A DNA stretch of 64,000 nucleotides from contig NZ_CP126969.1 of NCBI RefSeq assembly GCF_030252165.1, positions 558,001-622,000 on the forward strand, given 5' to 3'. A program made the position numbers and the translations under genes. The stretch is from Corynebacterium breve. GTDB taxonomy: Bacteria; Actinomycetota; Actinomycetes; Mycobacteriales; Mycobacteriaceae. Below the pieces are notes generated by a model. The model was not told the origin of the DNA. It worked only from the letters and a program-made list of their open reading frames with translations, and did not search any database. Shown here piece after piece: positions 9,291 through 19,558 of this stretch; within the stretch, counting starts at the first letter, position 1; every line of letters starts with the position of its first letter.

Positions 9291-10103
9291 CTAGTCGGCG
9301 GGTACAAAGGTCACTTCGTAAAGATCCGGCCACCTCTTGCCGGAAAGAAGGAACTTGTCTGAGCCGGGCACGTGTGCGATGCCGTTGAGTACATTGTTCG
9401 GATCTGGTGTGGCGTTATTTTCCAGTCCTGATGCGTCAATTACGCCGGTAACCTCGCCAGAATCGGCATCAATGCGCAAAATATCGGTCGTCGTAAATAC
9501 GTTTGCGTAGACCTCGTCGTCAACGCATTCCAGCTCATTAAGCCCGGTGACCGCTTCGCCTTCCAGCGTCACCGTGAAGCGCTCTTGCTCCTGCAAAGTG
9601 TCTGGATCCATCCGGCGGAGCTCGCTGGTGCCGTCAGAGAATACGATGTGATTTTCCATTGAGCACAGTCCCCACCCCTCGCCGTCGAATTTGGCCCGTT
9701 CCAGCTCTACCAACGACTCAGCGTCGCGTTTTACGGCGACATTGTCCTGCCACGTCAGTTGCCAAATGAAGTCATCGAACTGAGTGATGCCTTCGCCGAA
9801 AAACTCAGGATCAAGGTCAAGGCTGCTGAGCTCTTGGCCAGCCAGAGTGCTGCGGTAAAGGCGAGATTCGCCTTCCTGTCCTGTGCCGATCAACAACGTT
9901 CCGTCGGGTGCGACCTCAAGACCTTGGGTAAACGAGGTGTCATCGAACGGGTAGCGCTTTTCTACTTGGACTGAGAGTTGCTCGACTTTAGCGGTGGAGT
10001 CGTCGTTAAGCGGTGCGATGCCTTCATCCGAGCACGACACAAGGAGGAAAACTGCGAATGCTGGGGCGAAACGAGGGAAGTTGGTGTAGCCCATGGGAAC
10101 CAT
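9291..10103 (-). CDS. Glutaminyl-peptide cyclotransferase, lipoprotein
   Basis: 270 residues. The signal peptide ends in the lipobox LVSC (Cys24), so the enzyme is probably anchored on the outer face of the membrane. The body is the beta-propeller glutamine cyclotransferase family: FTQGLE, GTGQEGES, FFGEGI, FDGEGWGLC, LNELE, NVLNGIAHV and a final LSGKRWPDLYEV. Such enzymes turn N-terminal Gln into pyroglutamate on exported proteins. A second start (MGYTNF) lies three codons in. It is divergent from the DUF3027 gene. Confidence 0.85.
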   Translation of the reverse strand: MVPMGYTNFPRFAPAFAVFLLVSCSDEGIAPLNDDSTAKVEQLSVQVEKRYPFDDTSFTQGLEVAPDGTLLIGTGQEGESRLYRSTLAGQELSSLDLDPEFFGEGITQFDDFIWQLTWQDNVAVKRDAESLVELERAKFDGEGWGLCSMENHIVFSDGTSELRRMDPDTLQEQERFTVTLEGEAVTGLNELECVDDEVYANVFTTTDILRIDADSGEVTGVIDASGLENNATPDPNNVLNGIAHVPGSDKFLLSGKRWPDLYEVTFVPAD

Positions 10104-10119
10104 CTTGCCTTAGCTAGTC

Positions 10120-10125
10120 CATAAT
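10120..10125 (+). promoter_or_regulatory. -10 box of the leaderless DUF3027 gene
   Basis: CATAAT ends 6 nt before the GTG start at 10132, and there is no Shine-Dalgarno sequence. This is the classic leaderless layout of corynebacteria. Confidence 0.6.
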
Positions 10126-10131
10126 GGGTAC

Positions 10132-10860
10132 GTGTCCGAACCGAGAAACCGCAAGAAAACTAGTCCGCTGTTGGGCCGAACCGCAATCAAAGTTGCGCGT
10201 GAAGCCCTGATCGAAGTTGCCGACGGAGAGGAAATCGGCGAGCACATCGGAGTCACGGCCAATGCTCGCAACGTTGCGACGCACCGCTTCCATGCTGATG
10301 TACCTGGTTATCCAGGGTGGGAATGGAACGCGGTGCTCGCCTGCGCTGCCGGCTCTAACTACCTCACCGTAAACGAGGTTGCGCTGGTTCCGGCTCCAAG
10401 TGGCGAGGCACTCCAAGCTCCCGAGTGGGTGCCATACTCAGAACGACTACGCCCAGGTGATTTAGGCCCAGGCGACTTGATGGCCCCGGCTCCAGACGAT
10501 GACCGTCTGACGGAGGATTCTTTCGCCCGCGACGCAGTAACCTTCACGGGACGTACCACCAAGAAATACTTAACGACGACCGGCCTTGAAGGTGCCAAGT
10601 CGCGCTGGCGTAAAGGAGACTTCGGGCCCACCAGCGAATTCGCGGAAAAGGCCGCGCTGCAGTGCAGGACATGCGCGTTCTATCTTCCAGCCGGTGAGCC
10701 AATCGGGGAGAACTTCGGCGTGTGTGTTAACGAATACTCTGCCGACGGGCGCCTTGTAGCGTCGAGCTACGGCTGTGGCGCCCATTCAGATACCCAGGTG
10801 GATGAAGGCCCTGAGCAGCCGGATCATTTCTACGACGACGAGAAGCCGATCTACAACTAG
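10132..10860 (+). CDS. DUF3027 family protein
   Basis: 242 residues, cytoplasmic, GTG start. Seen: the central block FHADVPGYPGWEWNAVLA and a C-terminal cysteine set CRTCAF ... CVNEYS ... GCGAH that could bind a metal ion. The family (Rv0877 in M. tuberculosis) is restricted to Actinobacteria as far as I know and has no assigned role. It is divergent from the DUF2771/cyclotransferase pair, as in mycobacteria. Its TAG stop overlaps the stop of the convergent gene within a shared CTAG. Confidence 0.85.
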   Translation: MSEPRNRKKTSPLLGRTAIKVAREALIEVADGEEIGEHIGVTANARNVATHRFHADVPGYPGWEWNAVLACAAGSNYLTVNEVALVPAPSGEALQAPEWVPYSERLRPGDLGPGDLMAPAPDDDRLTEDSFARDAVTFTGRTTKKYLTTTGLEGAKSRWRKGDFGPTSEFAEKAALQCRTCAFYLPAGEPIGENFGVCVNEYSADGRLVASSYGCGAHSDTQVDEGPEQPDHFYDDEKPIYN

Positions 10861-11543
10861 GCGTTTTCCCACCGTTGATCGCGCAACTGGTTCACCTCTC
10901 GGTGGGTGGGCACGCCCATGCGGTCGACACCGGTACGGGCAGGAACTACGCCACCGTATTCCAGCCATCCGGAGACCAAGCGGACGCCATAGAGCGGGCT
11001 GACTAGCCAGGTTTCTGTGCTCATCAATTCTGCACGCGCAAAGCCGAGCTCCTTGAAACGGATCTCAACGTTTTGTTCCTCCAGAATCTCCAGCACTCCC
11101 TCGAGTGCAACCGACGGAGTGGTGCGGGGATGTGCCGAAATGTGGGCAGCGCCGTCTTTAATCATGACGATCGGGGCGACGATGGAGGAGATGATGCGGC
11201 CCGCCTCGTCGATAAGCAAGCCGTCGTCGGCCGAAACGCGGGCGAGCTGGCCGTGCTGCCAACCTAGATCTTCACCACGTCGGGTGGGGTTTTCGCGCTT
11301 GTCGACGATGCCTGCGGAATCGACCACGATTTCTTCGGGTCGTGCAGCGAGAGGGCGTAGGGACAAAGAATAATCTTCGTTGGCTACTTCGAGGACGGCG
11401 CGCCGGGTTCCGCTGACCTGTGCCAAGCGGATGCGGAGTTTATTCAACTTTGAGTGGGAGAGTCCTCGTTCGCGCCACGAATCGAGGTAACGGTGAAGGT
11501 CTATGACGGCACCATCGCGGACGACAAATGTATAAACTTCCAC
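10857..11543 (-). CDS. Class-IV aminotransferase fold protein (aminodeoxychorismate lyase-like), catalytic Lys apparently lost
   Basis: 228 residues. The C-terminal half (DDGLLIDEAGRIISSIVAPI ... SVALEGVLEILEE ... GFARAELMSTETWLVSPLYG) follows the fold-type IV PLP enzymes PabC/IlvE. In actinobacterial relatives the Schiff-base lysine sits in a KGPDL-like motif; here the corresponding segment reads RRGEDL (residues 88-93), with Arg in that place, though K82 is nearby. The usual Glu of the E-x-x-x-N motif is Ser here. It may still bind PLP differently, or be non-catalytic. No Shine-Dalgarno sequence is obvious. Confidence 0.7.
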   Translation of the reverse strand: MEVYTFVVRDGAVIDLHRYLDSWRERGLSHSKLNKLRIRLAQVSGTRRAVLEVANEDYSLSLRPLAARPEEIVVDSAGIVDKRENPTRRGEDLGWQHGQLARVSADDGLLIDEAGRIISSIVAPIVMIKDGAAHISAHPRTTPSVALEGVLEILEEQNVEIRFKELGFARAELMSTETWLVSPLYGVRLVSGWLEYGGVVPARTGVDRMGVPTHREVNQLRDQRWENA

Positions 11544-11841
11544 TTAAGGAATCAACCCTTCAAACCAGAATCCGTTGGACAGACGGTCTAACGTCACGCT
11601 ATCAGCGACTGCCCCAATTGTGCCCCAATTAGGCACGATGTGCGAGATACTCCGATATATATCCAGTACATGGAGGTGGAGGGGTAGCGCTGAATTCATG
11701 TTACCCCCTGAGGGGCCGTCGAATAGCCGTCACCCCCTTTATGGTAGTCTCTTTTCTTTTCAATTTTGAATCATCAACAATTTCTGCAAACCTATCTGCG
11801 AAAACTGAATTCAATTTTCTTTCCAGATAAGGGGACTCGGC
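11544..11841. other. Divergent promoter region upstream of the purine permease
   Basis: 298 nt without a gene. It includes a direct repeat (TGCCCCAATT twice), an AT-rich block around 11660, TATGGT at about 11740 as a possible -10 box, and an AAGGGGA ribosome binding site just before 11842. No purine riboswitch is recognised. Confidence 0.5.
11610..11630 (+). repeat. Tandem direct repeat TGCCCCAATT
   Basis: TGCCCCAATT at 11610-11619 and again at 11621-11630, followed by AGGCA. An 11-nt period places the copies on one DNA face, as regulator sites often are. Confidence 0.45.
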
Positions 11842-13311
11842 ATGAGTCAAAATGGATCAACCAGCACTACCAGCGGGCGCCAGGACATATCTGCCGTAGA
11901 TAAGTTCTTCCACATCACAGAACGCGGTTCCAGCATCGGGACCGAGGTTCGCGCAGGCGTGGTTACGTTCTTCGCCATGGCGTACATCGTCTTGCTCAAC
12001 CCGCTCATTCTTGGCACAAGCCCGGACCGAGAGGGAACCGTTCTTGGCATCCCGCAGGTCGCGGCTGCGACAGCGCTTGTCGCCGGCGTGATGACGATTC
12101 TGTTCGGCCTCATCGCCAAGTACCCTTTCGGTATCGCGGCAGGTTTAGGACTGAACACACTCGTCGCAGTCACGCTTGTCGGAGGCGAGGGCCTGACCTG
12201 GGCTGAGGCGATGGGCTTGGTGGTCCTCGACGGCATCATCATCGTTCTCCTGGGTATTTCCGGCTTCCGCACCGCGGTGTTCCAGGCGATCCCACGTTCC
12301 ATGAAAGCAGCGATGAGTGTCGGTATTGGCATGTTCATCGCGATGATCGGCCTGGTAAACGGTGGCTTTGTTACCCGCATCCCAGACGCTGCCCACACCA
12401 CCGTCCCGGTTACCCTGGGACTCGGTGGCTCAATCGCGTCCTGGCCTACTTTGACCTTTGTCATCGGCCTGATCATTTGTGGCTTCGCAGTCGTGCGCAA
12501 TGTCCCTGGTGGCCTGTTCATCGCGATCGTCGTAACCACCATCATCGCGATGATTGTGGAAGCGATCACCGGCGTTGGCTCGTCTGCTGACTCCGGCCCT
12601 ACCGGCTGGGGACTCGCGGTGCCAGAACTCCCGAATTCACTAGGTTCGATTCCCGATCTCTCCATCGTCGGTCGCGTTGACCTGTTCGGCGCGTTTGTAC
12701 ACATTGGTGCGCTCACCGCAACGCTGCTGGTCTTTACTCTGGTTCTAGCGAATTTCTTCGACGCCATGGGCACCATGAACGGCCTCGGTGCGCAGGCTGG
12801 GCTTAACGACGAAGACGGCAACCTGCCAAACCTGAAGAGCGCACTGGTCGTCGAGGGCCTTGGCGCGGTTGCTGGTGGCCTGGGTTCATCGTCCTCCGCG
12901 ACGGTCTACGCTGACTCCTCCGCGGGTATTGCTGACGGCGCCCGCACAGGCCTAGCGAACATCGTCACAGGCATCCTCTTCCTGCTCGCGATGTTCCTCA
13001 CCCCGCTGTATGAGATCGTTCCGATCGAGGCAGCAGCTCCAGTCTTGGTTATCGTCGGCGCGATGATGATGTCGCAGATCACCCAGATTGACTGGAACAA
13101 GTTCTACATCGCCCTACCAGCCTTTCTTACAATCGCAGTAATGCCGTTTACCTACTCCATCGCAAACGGTATCGGCGTGGGCTTCATTTCCTTCTCCCTC
13201 ATGGCGCTAGCAGCAGGCAAGGCAAAGAATGTCCACTGGATCATGTGGTTTATTTCCGCGCTGTTTGTCGTCTACTTCGGAATGGACCCGATCATGCAGG
13301 CGCTAAGCTAG
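11842..13311 (+). CDS. NCS2/AzgA-type purine (adenine/guanine/hypoxanthine) permease
   Basis: 489 residues with about 12-14 hydrophobic segments. The AzgA/PbuG family signature is clear: an N-terminal T-EVRAGVVTFFAMAYIVLLNP block, GLGLNTLVA, the GMFIAMIGLVN segment, and FFDAMGTMNGL near residue 305 with SSSATVYADSSAGIADGARTG after it. It probably imports purine bases by proton symport. The ATG at 11842 has a good AAGGGGA site. The rRNA methyltransferase gene starts 6 nt downstream and is likely co-transcribed. Confidence 0.9.
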   Translation: MSQNGSTSTTSGRQDISAVDKFFHITERGSSIGTEVRAGVVTFFAMAYIVLLNPLILGTSPDREGTVLGIPQVAAATALVAGVMTILFGLIAKYPFGIAAGLGLNTLVAVTLVGGEGLTWAEAMGLVVLDGIIIVLLGISGFRTAVFQAIPRSMKAAMSVGIGMFIAMIGLVNGGFVTRIPDAAHTTVPVTLGLGGSIASWPTLTFVIGLIICGFAVVRNVPGGLFIAIVVTTIIAMIVEAITGVGSSADSGPTGWGLAVPELPNSLGSIPDLSIVGRVDLFGAFVHIGALTATLLVFTLVLANFFDAMGTMNGLGAQAGLNDEDGNLPNLKSALVVEGLGAVAGGLGSSSSATVYADSSAGIADGARTGLANIVTGILFLLAMFLTPLYEIVPIEAAAPVLVIVGAMMMSQITQIDWNKFYIALPAFLTIAVMPFTYSIANGIGVGFISFSLMALAAGKAKNVHWIMWFISALFVVYFGMDPIMQALS

Positions 13312-13317
13312 CACCTT

Positions 13318-14142
13318 GTGAGTTCCAACAACCCAGCACCGCAGCACATCACCGATCCACTAGACCCGCGTCTCGACGACATTCGGGATCTAAAGACCGC
13401 CGAGAAAACTCTCGTCGTTGCCGAAGGTCCTCTTATTGTAGGCCGGCTCGTGGAATCTCGGTACCCGCTGCGGTGCTTGATTGGTTTCCAGGCGCGATTA
13501 GAACAATTCCTGGCCACCCACAAAGTCCAAGCGCCGGTGTACGCCGTTACTCGGGAAGTGCTTGCGCAAGTGGTGGGCTATGACATGCACCGTGGGCTCT
13601 TAGCCGTGGCTGATCGGGCAGGGGAATCGTCGATAAGCCAAATCGTTGAAGAGTCGCGCACAGTCGTTGTTCTCGAAGGCGTCGGGGACCATGAGAATAT
13701 CGGCGCAATATTCCGCAACGCTGCGGGGATGGACGTTGACGCGGTGCTGCTGGGCTCTGGAACCGCAGACCCGCTGTATCGGCGAAGCGTGCGTGTTTCT
13801 ATGGGCCATGTGCTGCGCACGCCTTTTGCACACCTAGATGGCGGCTTTACTACCTGGCAGCGCTCCTTGGATCAGCTCCGTGAGTCTGGCTACCGACTAG
13901 TGGCATTGACTCCTGATCCGCAGGCCGAACACCTTGCTGATGCGCTTGTCGACGACACGGGCGCCCCATATGAGAAAGTGGCGCTCCTCGTGGGTGCTGA
14001 AGGGCCCGGATTGACCGAGCATGCAATGCGCGCAACAGATGTCCGAGCACGCATTCCGATGGCGGCAGGTACTGATTCCCTCAACGTGGCGACAAGCGCT
14101 GCGATCGCGTTCTATGAGCGCTCCCGCAGCCTGCGCGATTAG
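13318..14142 (+). CDS. TrmH/SpoU-family RNA 2'-O-methyltransferase
   Basis: 274 residues, GTG start. An N-terminal substrate-binding domain is followed by a SPOUT knot domain with all three motifs: ENIGAIFRNAAG (motif 1), LLVGAEGPGL (motif 2) and IPMAAGTDSLNVATSAAIA (motif 3). It is expected to methylate a ribose in 23S rRNA or tRNA with S-adenosylmethionine. It follows the purine permease by 6 nt. Its TAG stop shares TTAG with the stop of the convergent DUF6928 gene. Confidence 0.9.
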   Translation: MSSNNPAPQHITDPLDPRLDDIRDLKTAEKTLVVAEGPLIVGRLVESRYPLRCLIGFQARLEQFLATHKVQAPVYAVTREVLAQVVGYDMHRGLLAVADRAGESSISQIVEESRTVVVLEGVGDHENIGAIFRNAAGMDVDAVLLGSGTADPLYRRSVRVSMGHVLRTPFAHLDGGFTTWQRSLDQLRESGYRLVALTPDPQAEHLADALVDDTGAPYEKVALLVGAEGPGLTEHAMRATDVRARIPMAAGTDSLNVATSAAIAFYERSRSLRD

Positions 14143-14996
14143 TCGGAGCTTCGACGATCGGAGTGACGGATACGCTCGATAACGTTGTTTTTGACACCGC
14201 GGGCACCACGCATAAGGCGCTGTCCGAGGCGCTGTGCCGCAGTAAGCGATTGATCCACGACGGTGGCAAAACCATCGCCTTCTGGCTCGGTGTCAATGGC
14301 TTGGTAGTCGTCATAATCGCTGCGTGATGCCGCGAACTTTGCTGCAGCCTCGTTTGTGCTGGGAGATCTCTTGACTGTGGTGTTCACCTTTGGTTCTGGG
14401 CGTCCATCGACCGCATATGCGACTACGTTGATATCTGGGCCGGTTGGGGAAACGTCGAGCCCCAGCCAACTCTCTTGCGCGGCCGTGGCAAGATCGCACG
14501 GCTCGAAAGGAAGGGAGATGCCGCCGATTTGTTGCGCCATCTCACCAGCCCAGTAAGGGGCCTCGAAAGGCTGAGGCAGACCGACGTCCTCAAAGATCGT
14601 CGTCCTCGTCGCAGAAAAAGCGCGGCGCACGCTGTCACCGTGGAAGTGGGCGAACCCTGCGAAGGTGCTATCTGTTCCAACGCCAAAGGCGTATACATCA
14701 GCAGCAGCGACGGAGCGAAGCAACCGCGGAGGCACTTCGGAGAGCTTGGAAATGCTGTCAACGAATGTCTGGACGATCGTGATTCCTGGGTAGCCCGCGA
14801 TGTAAAACTCGTCGCGCGACGGCTGCGTGGAACGATTCAAGGGGAACTGGCCAATCGGAGTAATCGGCCACGTCGGGTTTAGCTGCGCCAAGTACTTTCG
14901 GCCGAAGCCACGGTCAGCCTTTGGTTCGCGAGATACCACCGCTGCGACATCAGCCGCATTGACAAACCAAAGCGTAATTACTGCGGGGAAACTCAT
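14139..14996 (-). CDS. DUF6928 family protein
   Basis: 285 residues, soluble. The core YIAGYPGITIV ... PPRLLRSVAAADVYAFGVGT ... FEDVGLPQPFEAPYWAGE matches the actinobacterial DUF6928 family, of unknown function. The last 80 residues are charged and look disordered. It lies 23 nt after sepH on the same strand, so the two may be co-transcribed and could share a cell-envelope or division role; that link is inference from position only. Confidence 0.8.
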   Translation of the reverse strand: MSFPAVITLWFVNAADVAAVVSREPKADRGFGRKYLAQLNPTWPITPIGQFPLNRSTQPSRDEFYIAGYPGITIVQTFVDSISKLSEVPPRLLRSVAAADVYAFGVGTDSTFAGFAHFHGDSVRRAFSATRTTIFEDVGLPQPFEAPYWAGEMAQQIGGISLPFEPCDLATAAQESWLGLDVSPTGPDINVVAYAVDGRPEPKVNTTVKRSPSTNEAAAKFAASRSDYDDYQAIDTEPEGDGFATVVDQSLTAAQRLGQRLMRGARGVKNNVIERIRHSDRRSSD

Positions 14997-15019
14997 AATT
15001 TCATCGACCCCTTTGCTAT

Positions 15020-15958
15020 CTACTTCCGGGGGCGCTTAGTGTTCGTGCGCACGCCCAAAAGAACGTCTTCCCAGTGCGGAGTCACTGCCTTGCGCTTCCG
15101 CTTTGAAGGAGCCTGTTCAGGTTCGGGGTGTTGCAAGAAATCCCCTTCGGAAAAGAACTCCTCGCGAGTATCTGGGCCGTTATCCTCCTTATCTGGAGTG
15201 ATCTCGGCATCCTCAAAGGAATCTTCTTCCAGTTCTTCCTCGCTCGGGTGCGAGACGGCGGTTAACGAGCGAACGGGCTGTACAAAGTCTGGGTCCGTAA
15301 GGTCTGCCGCGATTGGGTTGCGTGCCTCGGTTGTGGCATTGAACCCCATGCCGCGCTTGAAAGACCACTCGGCCACGTTGTCGGACAAACCCGCCTTCCA
15401 AGACAAACGGACCACCCAATCATCACCAGGCTGGCGCACGGCATCCCAAGAGGCGTCAGATATCGAGTGTCCGCGGGCAGCAAAGGCGGTGGCCAAGATC
15501 TCAAACAAGGTGAGCTTTGCCGGCCCGTCTTCACGAATGGGGTGTGAGCGCTTAGCAGCCTCTGCGACCTGTTCGCGTTCGAGAAGGACTGGGTGCGAAT
15601 AAGGATCGATGCGCGAAATCGCCACGCCCATTTCGTCTGCAATTTCCTCCGCCGATGCACCTGCACGGATGCGCGCCTGAATTTCGGAGGGGCGCATCGA
15701 CAGCGGCTTGGCGTAGAGGGGATCAGGCTCGGGCAACGCGCGTTCAACAGCTGGAGTGGACTCTTCAACTTTTTTAGTCGGCGCGGCTGTTGGTTCAGTG
15801 GATTCCACTACTCGGACATTGGATTCGGCGCCGGCAGGGGAATCGTCGACAAGCGAAGAGAGCGACGCGCGCGGGATGAAAAACCGCTCTCCATCATCAG
15901 TGCGCAACACTAATGAATCGGTGGTGGATTCCTCCTCAATAGGGAAAAGCTCGCGCAT
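15020..15958 (-). CDS. sepH: Septation protein SepH (DUF3071)
   Basis: 312 residues. The N-terminal DUF3071 domain begins MRELFPIEEES, has the DGERFFIPRASL segment and an HTH-like helix pair (MRPSEIQARIRAGASAEEIA). It then continues into VERSHP-like HPIREDG and the WxVxLSWKAG block, and a long acidic, probably disordered C-terminus ending in a basic patch (KRKRKA). SepH binds FtsZ and promotes Z-ring assembly in Streptomyces. ATG 15958 is chosen over the GTG at 15964 because AAGGAG lies 5 nt before it. Confidence 0.88.
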   Translation of the reverse strand: MRELFPIEEESTTDSLVLRTDDGERFFIPRASLSSLVDDSPAGAESNVRVVESTEPTAAPTKKVEESTPAVERALPEPDPLYAKPLSMRPSEIQARIRAGASAEEIADEMGVAISRIDPYSHPVLLEREQVAEAAKRSHPIREDGPAKLTLFEILATAFAARGHSISDASWDAVRQPGDDWVVRLSWKAGLSDNVAEWSFKRGMGFNATTEARNPIAADLTDPDFVQPVRSLTAVSHPSEEELEEDSFEDAEITPDKEDNGPDTREEFFSEGDFLQHPEPEQAPSKRKRKAVTPHWEDVLLGVRTNTKRPRK

Positions 15959-16018
15959 CTTCACTCCTTACATGACTGTAGTTTGTCTCAGCCTAACGTA
16001 AATTGCCCTGGAAACGGC

Positions 16019-16056
16019 GAAACACAAGGGCTTCCGCATGGGAAATCCTTGTGTTC
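16019..16056 (-). terminator. Terminator of serC
   Basis: AACACAAGG (16021-16029) pairs with CCTTGTGTT (16047-16055); on the minus strand TTTCGCCG follows. It sits 22 nt after the serC stop codon. Confidence 0.6.
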
Positions 16057-16077
16057 CGTGAAAAACGAAGTGAAAAC

Positions 16078-17633
<1,556 letters not shown>

Positions 17634-18929
17634 GTGGCAACTGATAATCAGGACAAGGCAGTACTCCACTACCCAGGTGGCGAGTACGAGATGGACATCA
17701 TGCGCGCTACCGAAGGAAACGACGGTGTTGTGCTTGGAAATATGCTCGGAAACACGGGCTTGGTCACCTTTGACCCAGGCTACGTTTCCACCGGCTCTAC
17801 CGAGTCGAAGATCACCTACATCGACGGCGACGCAGGCATCCTACGCCACCGCGGTTACGACATCGCAGACCTAGCAGAAAACGCAACTTTCAACGAGGTT
17901 GCTTACCTGCTGATCAAGGGCGAGCTTCCAACTAACGAGGAGCTGCACGCGTTCAACGATGACATCCGTCACCACACTCTGCTGGACGAGGACTTCAAGT
18001 CCCAGTTCAACGTCTTCCCACGCGATGCGCACCCAATGGCTGTTCTGGCTTCCTCGGTCAACATTTTGTCGACCTACTACCAGAACCAGCTTGACCCGCT
18101 GAACGAAGAGCACCTAGACAAGGCCACCGTTCGTCTGATGGCTAAGGTTCCGATGCTCGCTGCATATGCGTACCGCGCATCGAAGGGTACCCCGTACATG
18201 TACCCAGACAACTCCCTCAACGCGCGCGAAAACTTCCTGCGCATGATGTTCGGCTACCCAACCGAGCCTTACGAGGTTGACCCAGTCGTTGTAGACGCTC
18301 TGGACAAGCTGCTCATCCTTCACGCAGACCATGAGCAGAACTGCTCTACCTCTACCGTGCGCATGATCGGCTCCGCGCAGGCGAACATGTTCGTCTCCAT
18401 CGCAGGTGGCATCAACGCTCTGTCCGGCCCACTCCACGGTGGCGCAAACCAGGCTGTTCTTGAGATGCTTGAAGACATCCAGAAGAACAACGGTGGCGAC
18501 GCAACCGACTTCATGAACCGCGTGAAGAACAAGGAAAAGGGCGTTCGCCTGATGGGCTTCGGCCACCGCGTGTACAAGAACTACGACCCACGCGCAGCGA
18601 TCGTCAAGGAGACCGCGCACGACATCATCGCTCACCTCGGCGGCGACCCAATGCTGGATCTGGCAATGCAGCTGGAAGAGATTGCGCTGAAGGACGACTA
18701 CTTCGTATCCCGCAAGCTCTACCCGAACGTAGACTTCTACACTGGCCTGATCTACCGCGCGATGGGCTTCCCAACGGACTTCTTCACCGTCCTGTTCGCC
18801 ATCGGTCGTCTCCCAGGCTGGATCGCTCACTACCGCGAGCAGCTGCAGATGAACACCAAGATCAACCGTCCACGCCAGATTTACACCGGCGAGACCAAGC
18901 GTGACTTTGTGCCACGTGACCAGCGTTAA
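17634..18929 (+). CDS. gltA: Citrate synthase
   Basis: 431 residues with the start chosen here (MATDNQDKAVLHYPG). It condenses acetyl-CoA and oxaloacetate, the entry step of the TCA cycle. Seen: TFDPGYVSTGSTESKITYID, the catalytic set in SGPLHGGANQ, GFGHRVYKNYDPR and the Asp of NVDFYTG, and a C-terminal RPRQIYTGE. GTG 17634 is preferred because GGAAAGG lies exactly 6 nt before it; the GTG at 17619 would add five residues and has no ribosome binding site. The product is very close to the C. glutamicum enzyme as I remember it. A strong hairpin terminator follows. Confidence 0.96.
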   Translation: MATDNQDKAVLHYPGGEYEMDIMRATEGNDGVVLGNMLGNTGLVTFDPGYVSTGSTESKITYIDGDAGILRHRGYDIADLAENATFNEVAYLLIKGELPTNEELHAFNDDIRHHTLLDEDFKSQFNVFPRDAHPMAVLASSVNILSTYYQNQLDPLNEEHLDKATVRLMAKVPMLAAYAYRASKGTPYMYPDNSLNARENFLRMMFGYPTEPYEVDPVVVDALDKLLILHADHEQNCSTSTVRMIGSAQANMFVSIAGGINALSGPLHGGANQAVLEMLEDIQKNNGGDATDFMNRVKNKEKGVRLMGFGHRVYKNYDPRAAIVKETAHDIIAHLGGDPMLDLAMQLEEIALKDDYFVSRKLYPNVDFYTGLIYRAMGFPTDFFTVLFAIGRLPGWIAHYREQLQMNTKINRPRQIYTGETKRDFVPRDQR

Positions 18930-18954
18930 TTTCGCTTAACAGCACAATGGATTC

Positions 18955-19014
18955 CCGCCGGGGACGTGTACTCACATATACTTGTGAAGCACGTACCCGG
19001 CGGCTTCTGTTTTC
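18955..19014 (+). terminator. Terminator of gltA
   Basis: CCGCCGGG (18955-18962) pairs with CCCGGCGG (18996-19003), extended inward by ACGTG/CACGT and an inner TCACA/TGTGA stem. It is followed by CTTCTGTTTTC. Confidence 0.8.
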
Positions 19015-19065
19015 TATCAGTGTGCCCCTAGGAACCAATACTCAACAATCAAGGAGAGTTTTTCC

Positions 19066-19425
19066 ATGGACAAGCCCACCATCGACGTCCCACAGGGCCC
19101 AGCACCAGCTGATCTGGTCACCGAGGACCTCGTCATCGGTGAAGGCGCCGAAGCTCAGGCAGGTGGCCTCGTCGAGGTTCACTACGTAGGCGTTGACTAC
19201 GAGACCGGTGAGGAGTTCGACTCCTCCTGGGACCGTGGAGCGTCCAGCGAGTTCCCACTGACGGGCCTCATCGAAGGCTGGCAGGAAGGCATCCCAGGCA
19301 TGCGCGTTGGCGGTCGTCGCCAGCTGATTATTCCGCCAGAAAAGGCATACGGTGCCGCAGGCGGTGGACACCCACTTTCTGGTCGCACCTTGATCTTCAT
19401 CATCGACCTGATTGACGCGAAGTAA
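19066..19425 (+). CDS. fkpA: FKBP-type peptidyl-prolyl cis-trans isomerase
   Basis: 119 residues, a single cytoplasmic FKBP domain with no signal peptide. Seen: VEVHYVGVDYETGEEFDSSW, FPLTGLIEGWQEGIPGMRVG, GRRQLIIPPEKAYG and the final TLIFIIDLIDAK, which together form the active-site cleft. It speeds proline isomerisation in protein folding. AAGGAGAG precedes the ATG. Same place next to gltA as in C. glutamicum. Confidence 0.93.
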   Translation: MDKPTIDVPQGPAPADLVTEDLVIGEGAEAQAGGLVEVHYVGVDYETGEEFDSSWDRGASSEFPLTGLIEGWQEGIPGMRVGGRRQLIIPPEKAYGAAGGGHPLSGRTLIFIIDLIDAK

Positions 19426-19453
19426 CAGCACAAAGCTGCTTTACGACGACACA

Positions 19454-19492
19454 CCTCTCTGCGCCTCAAGTACGAGGCGCAGAGAGGTTTTT
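19454..19492 (+). terminator. Terminator of fkpA
   Basis: Perfect 14-bp stem CCTCTCTGCGCCTC / GAGGCGCAGAGAGG with a 6-nt loop, followed by TTTTTA. Confidence 0.93.
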
Positions 19493-19558
19493 ACTTTGAC
19501 TTGGTTACAAACTCCCATTGTGGGGTGCCGGACATGTCGAAAAAGTAGGAGAGAAGGC

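Noticed and set aside
18114..18830. 238-codon open frame antisense to gltA
   Set aside because: gltA is intact on the other strand and the antisense translation shows no domain.
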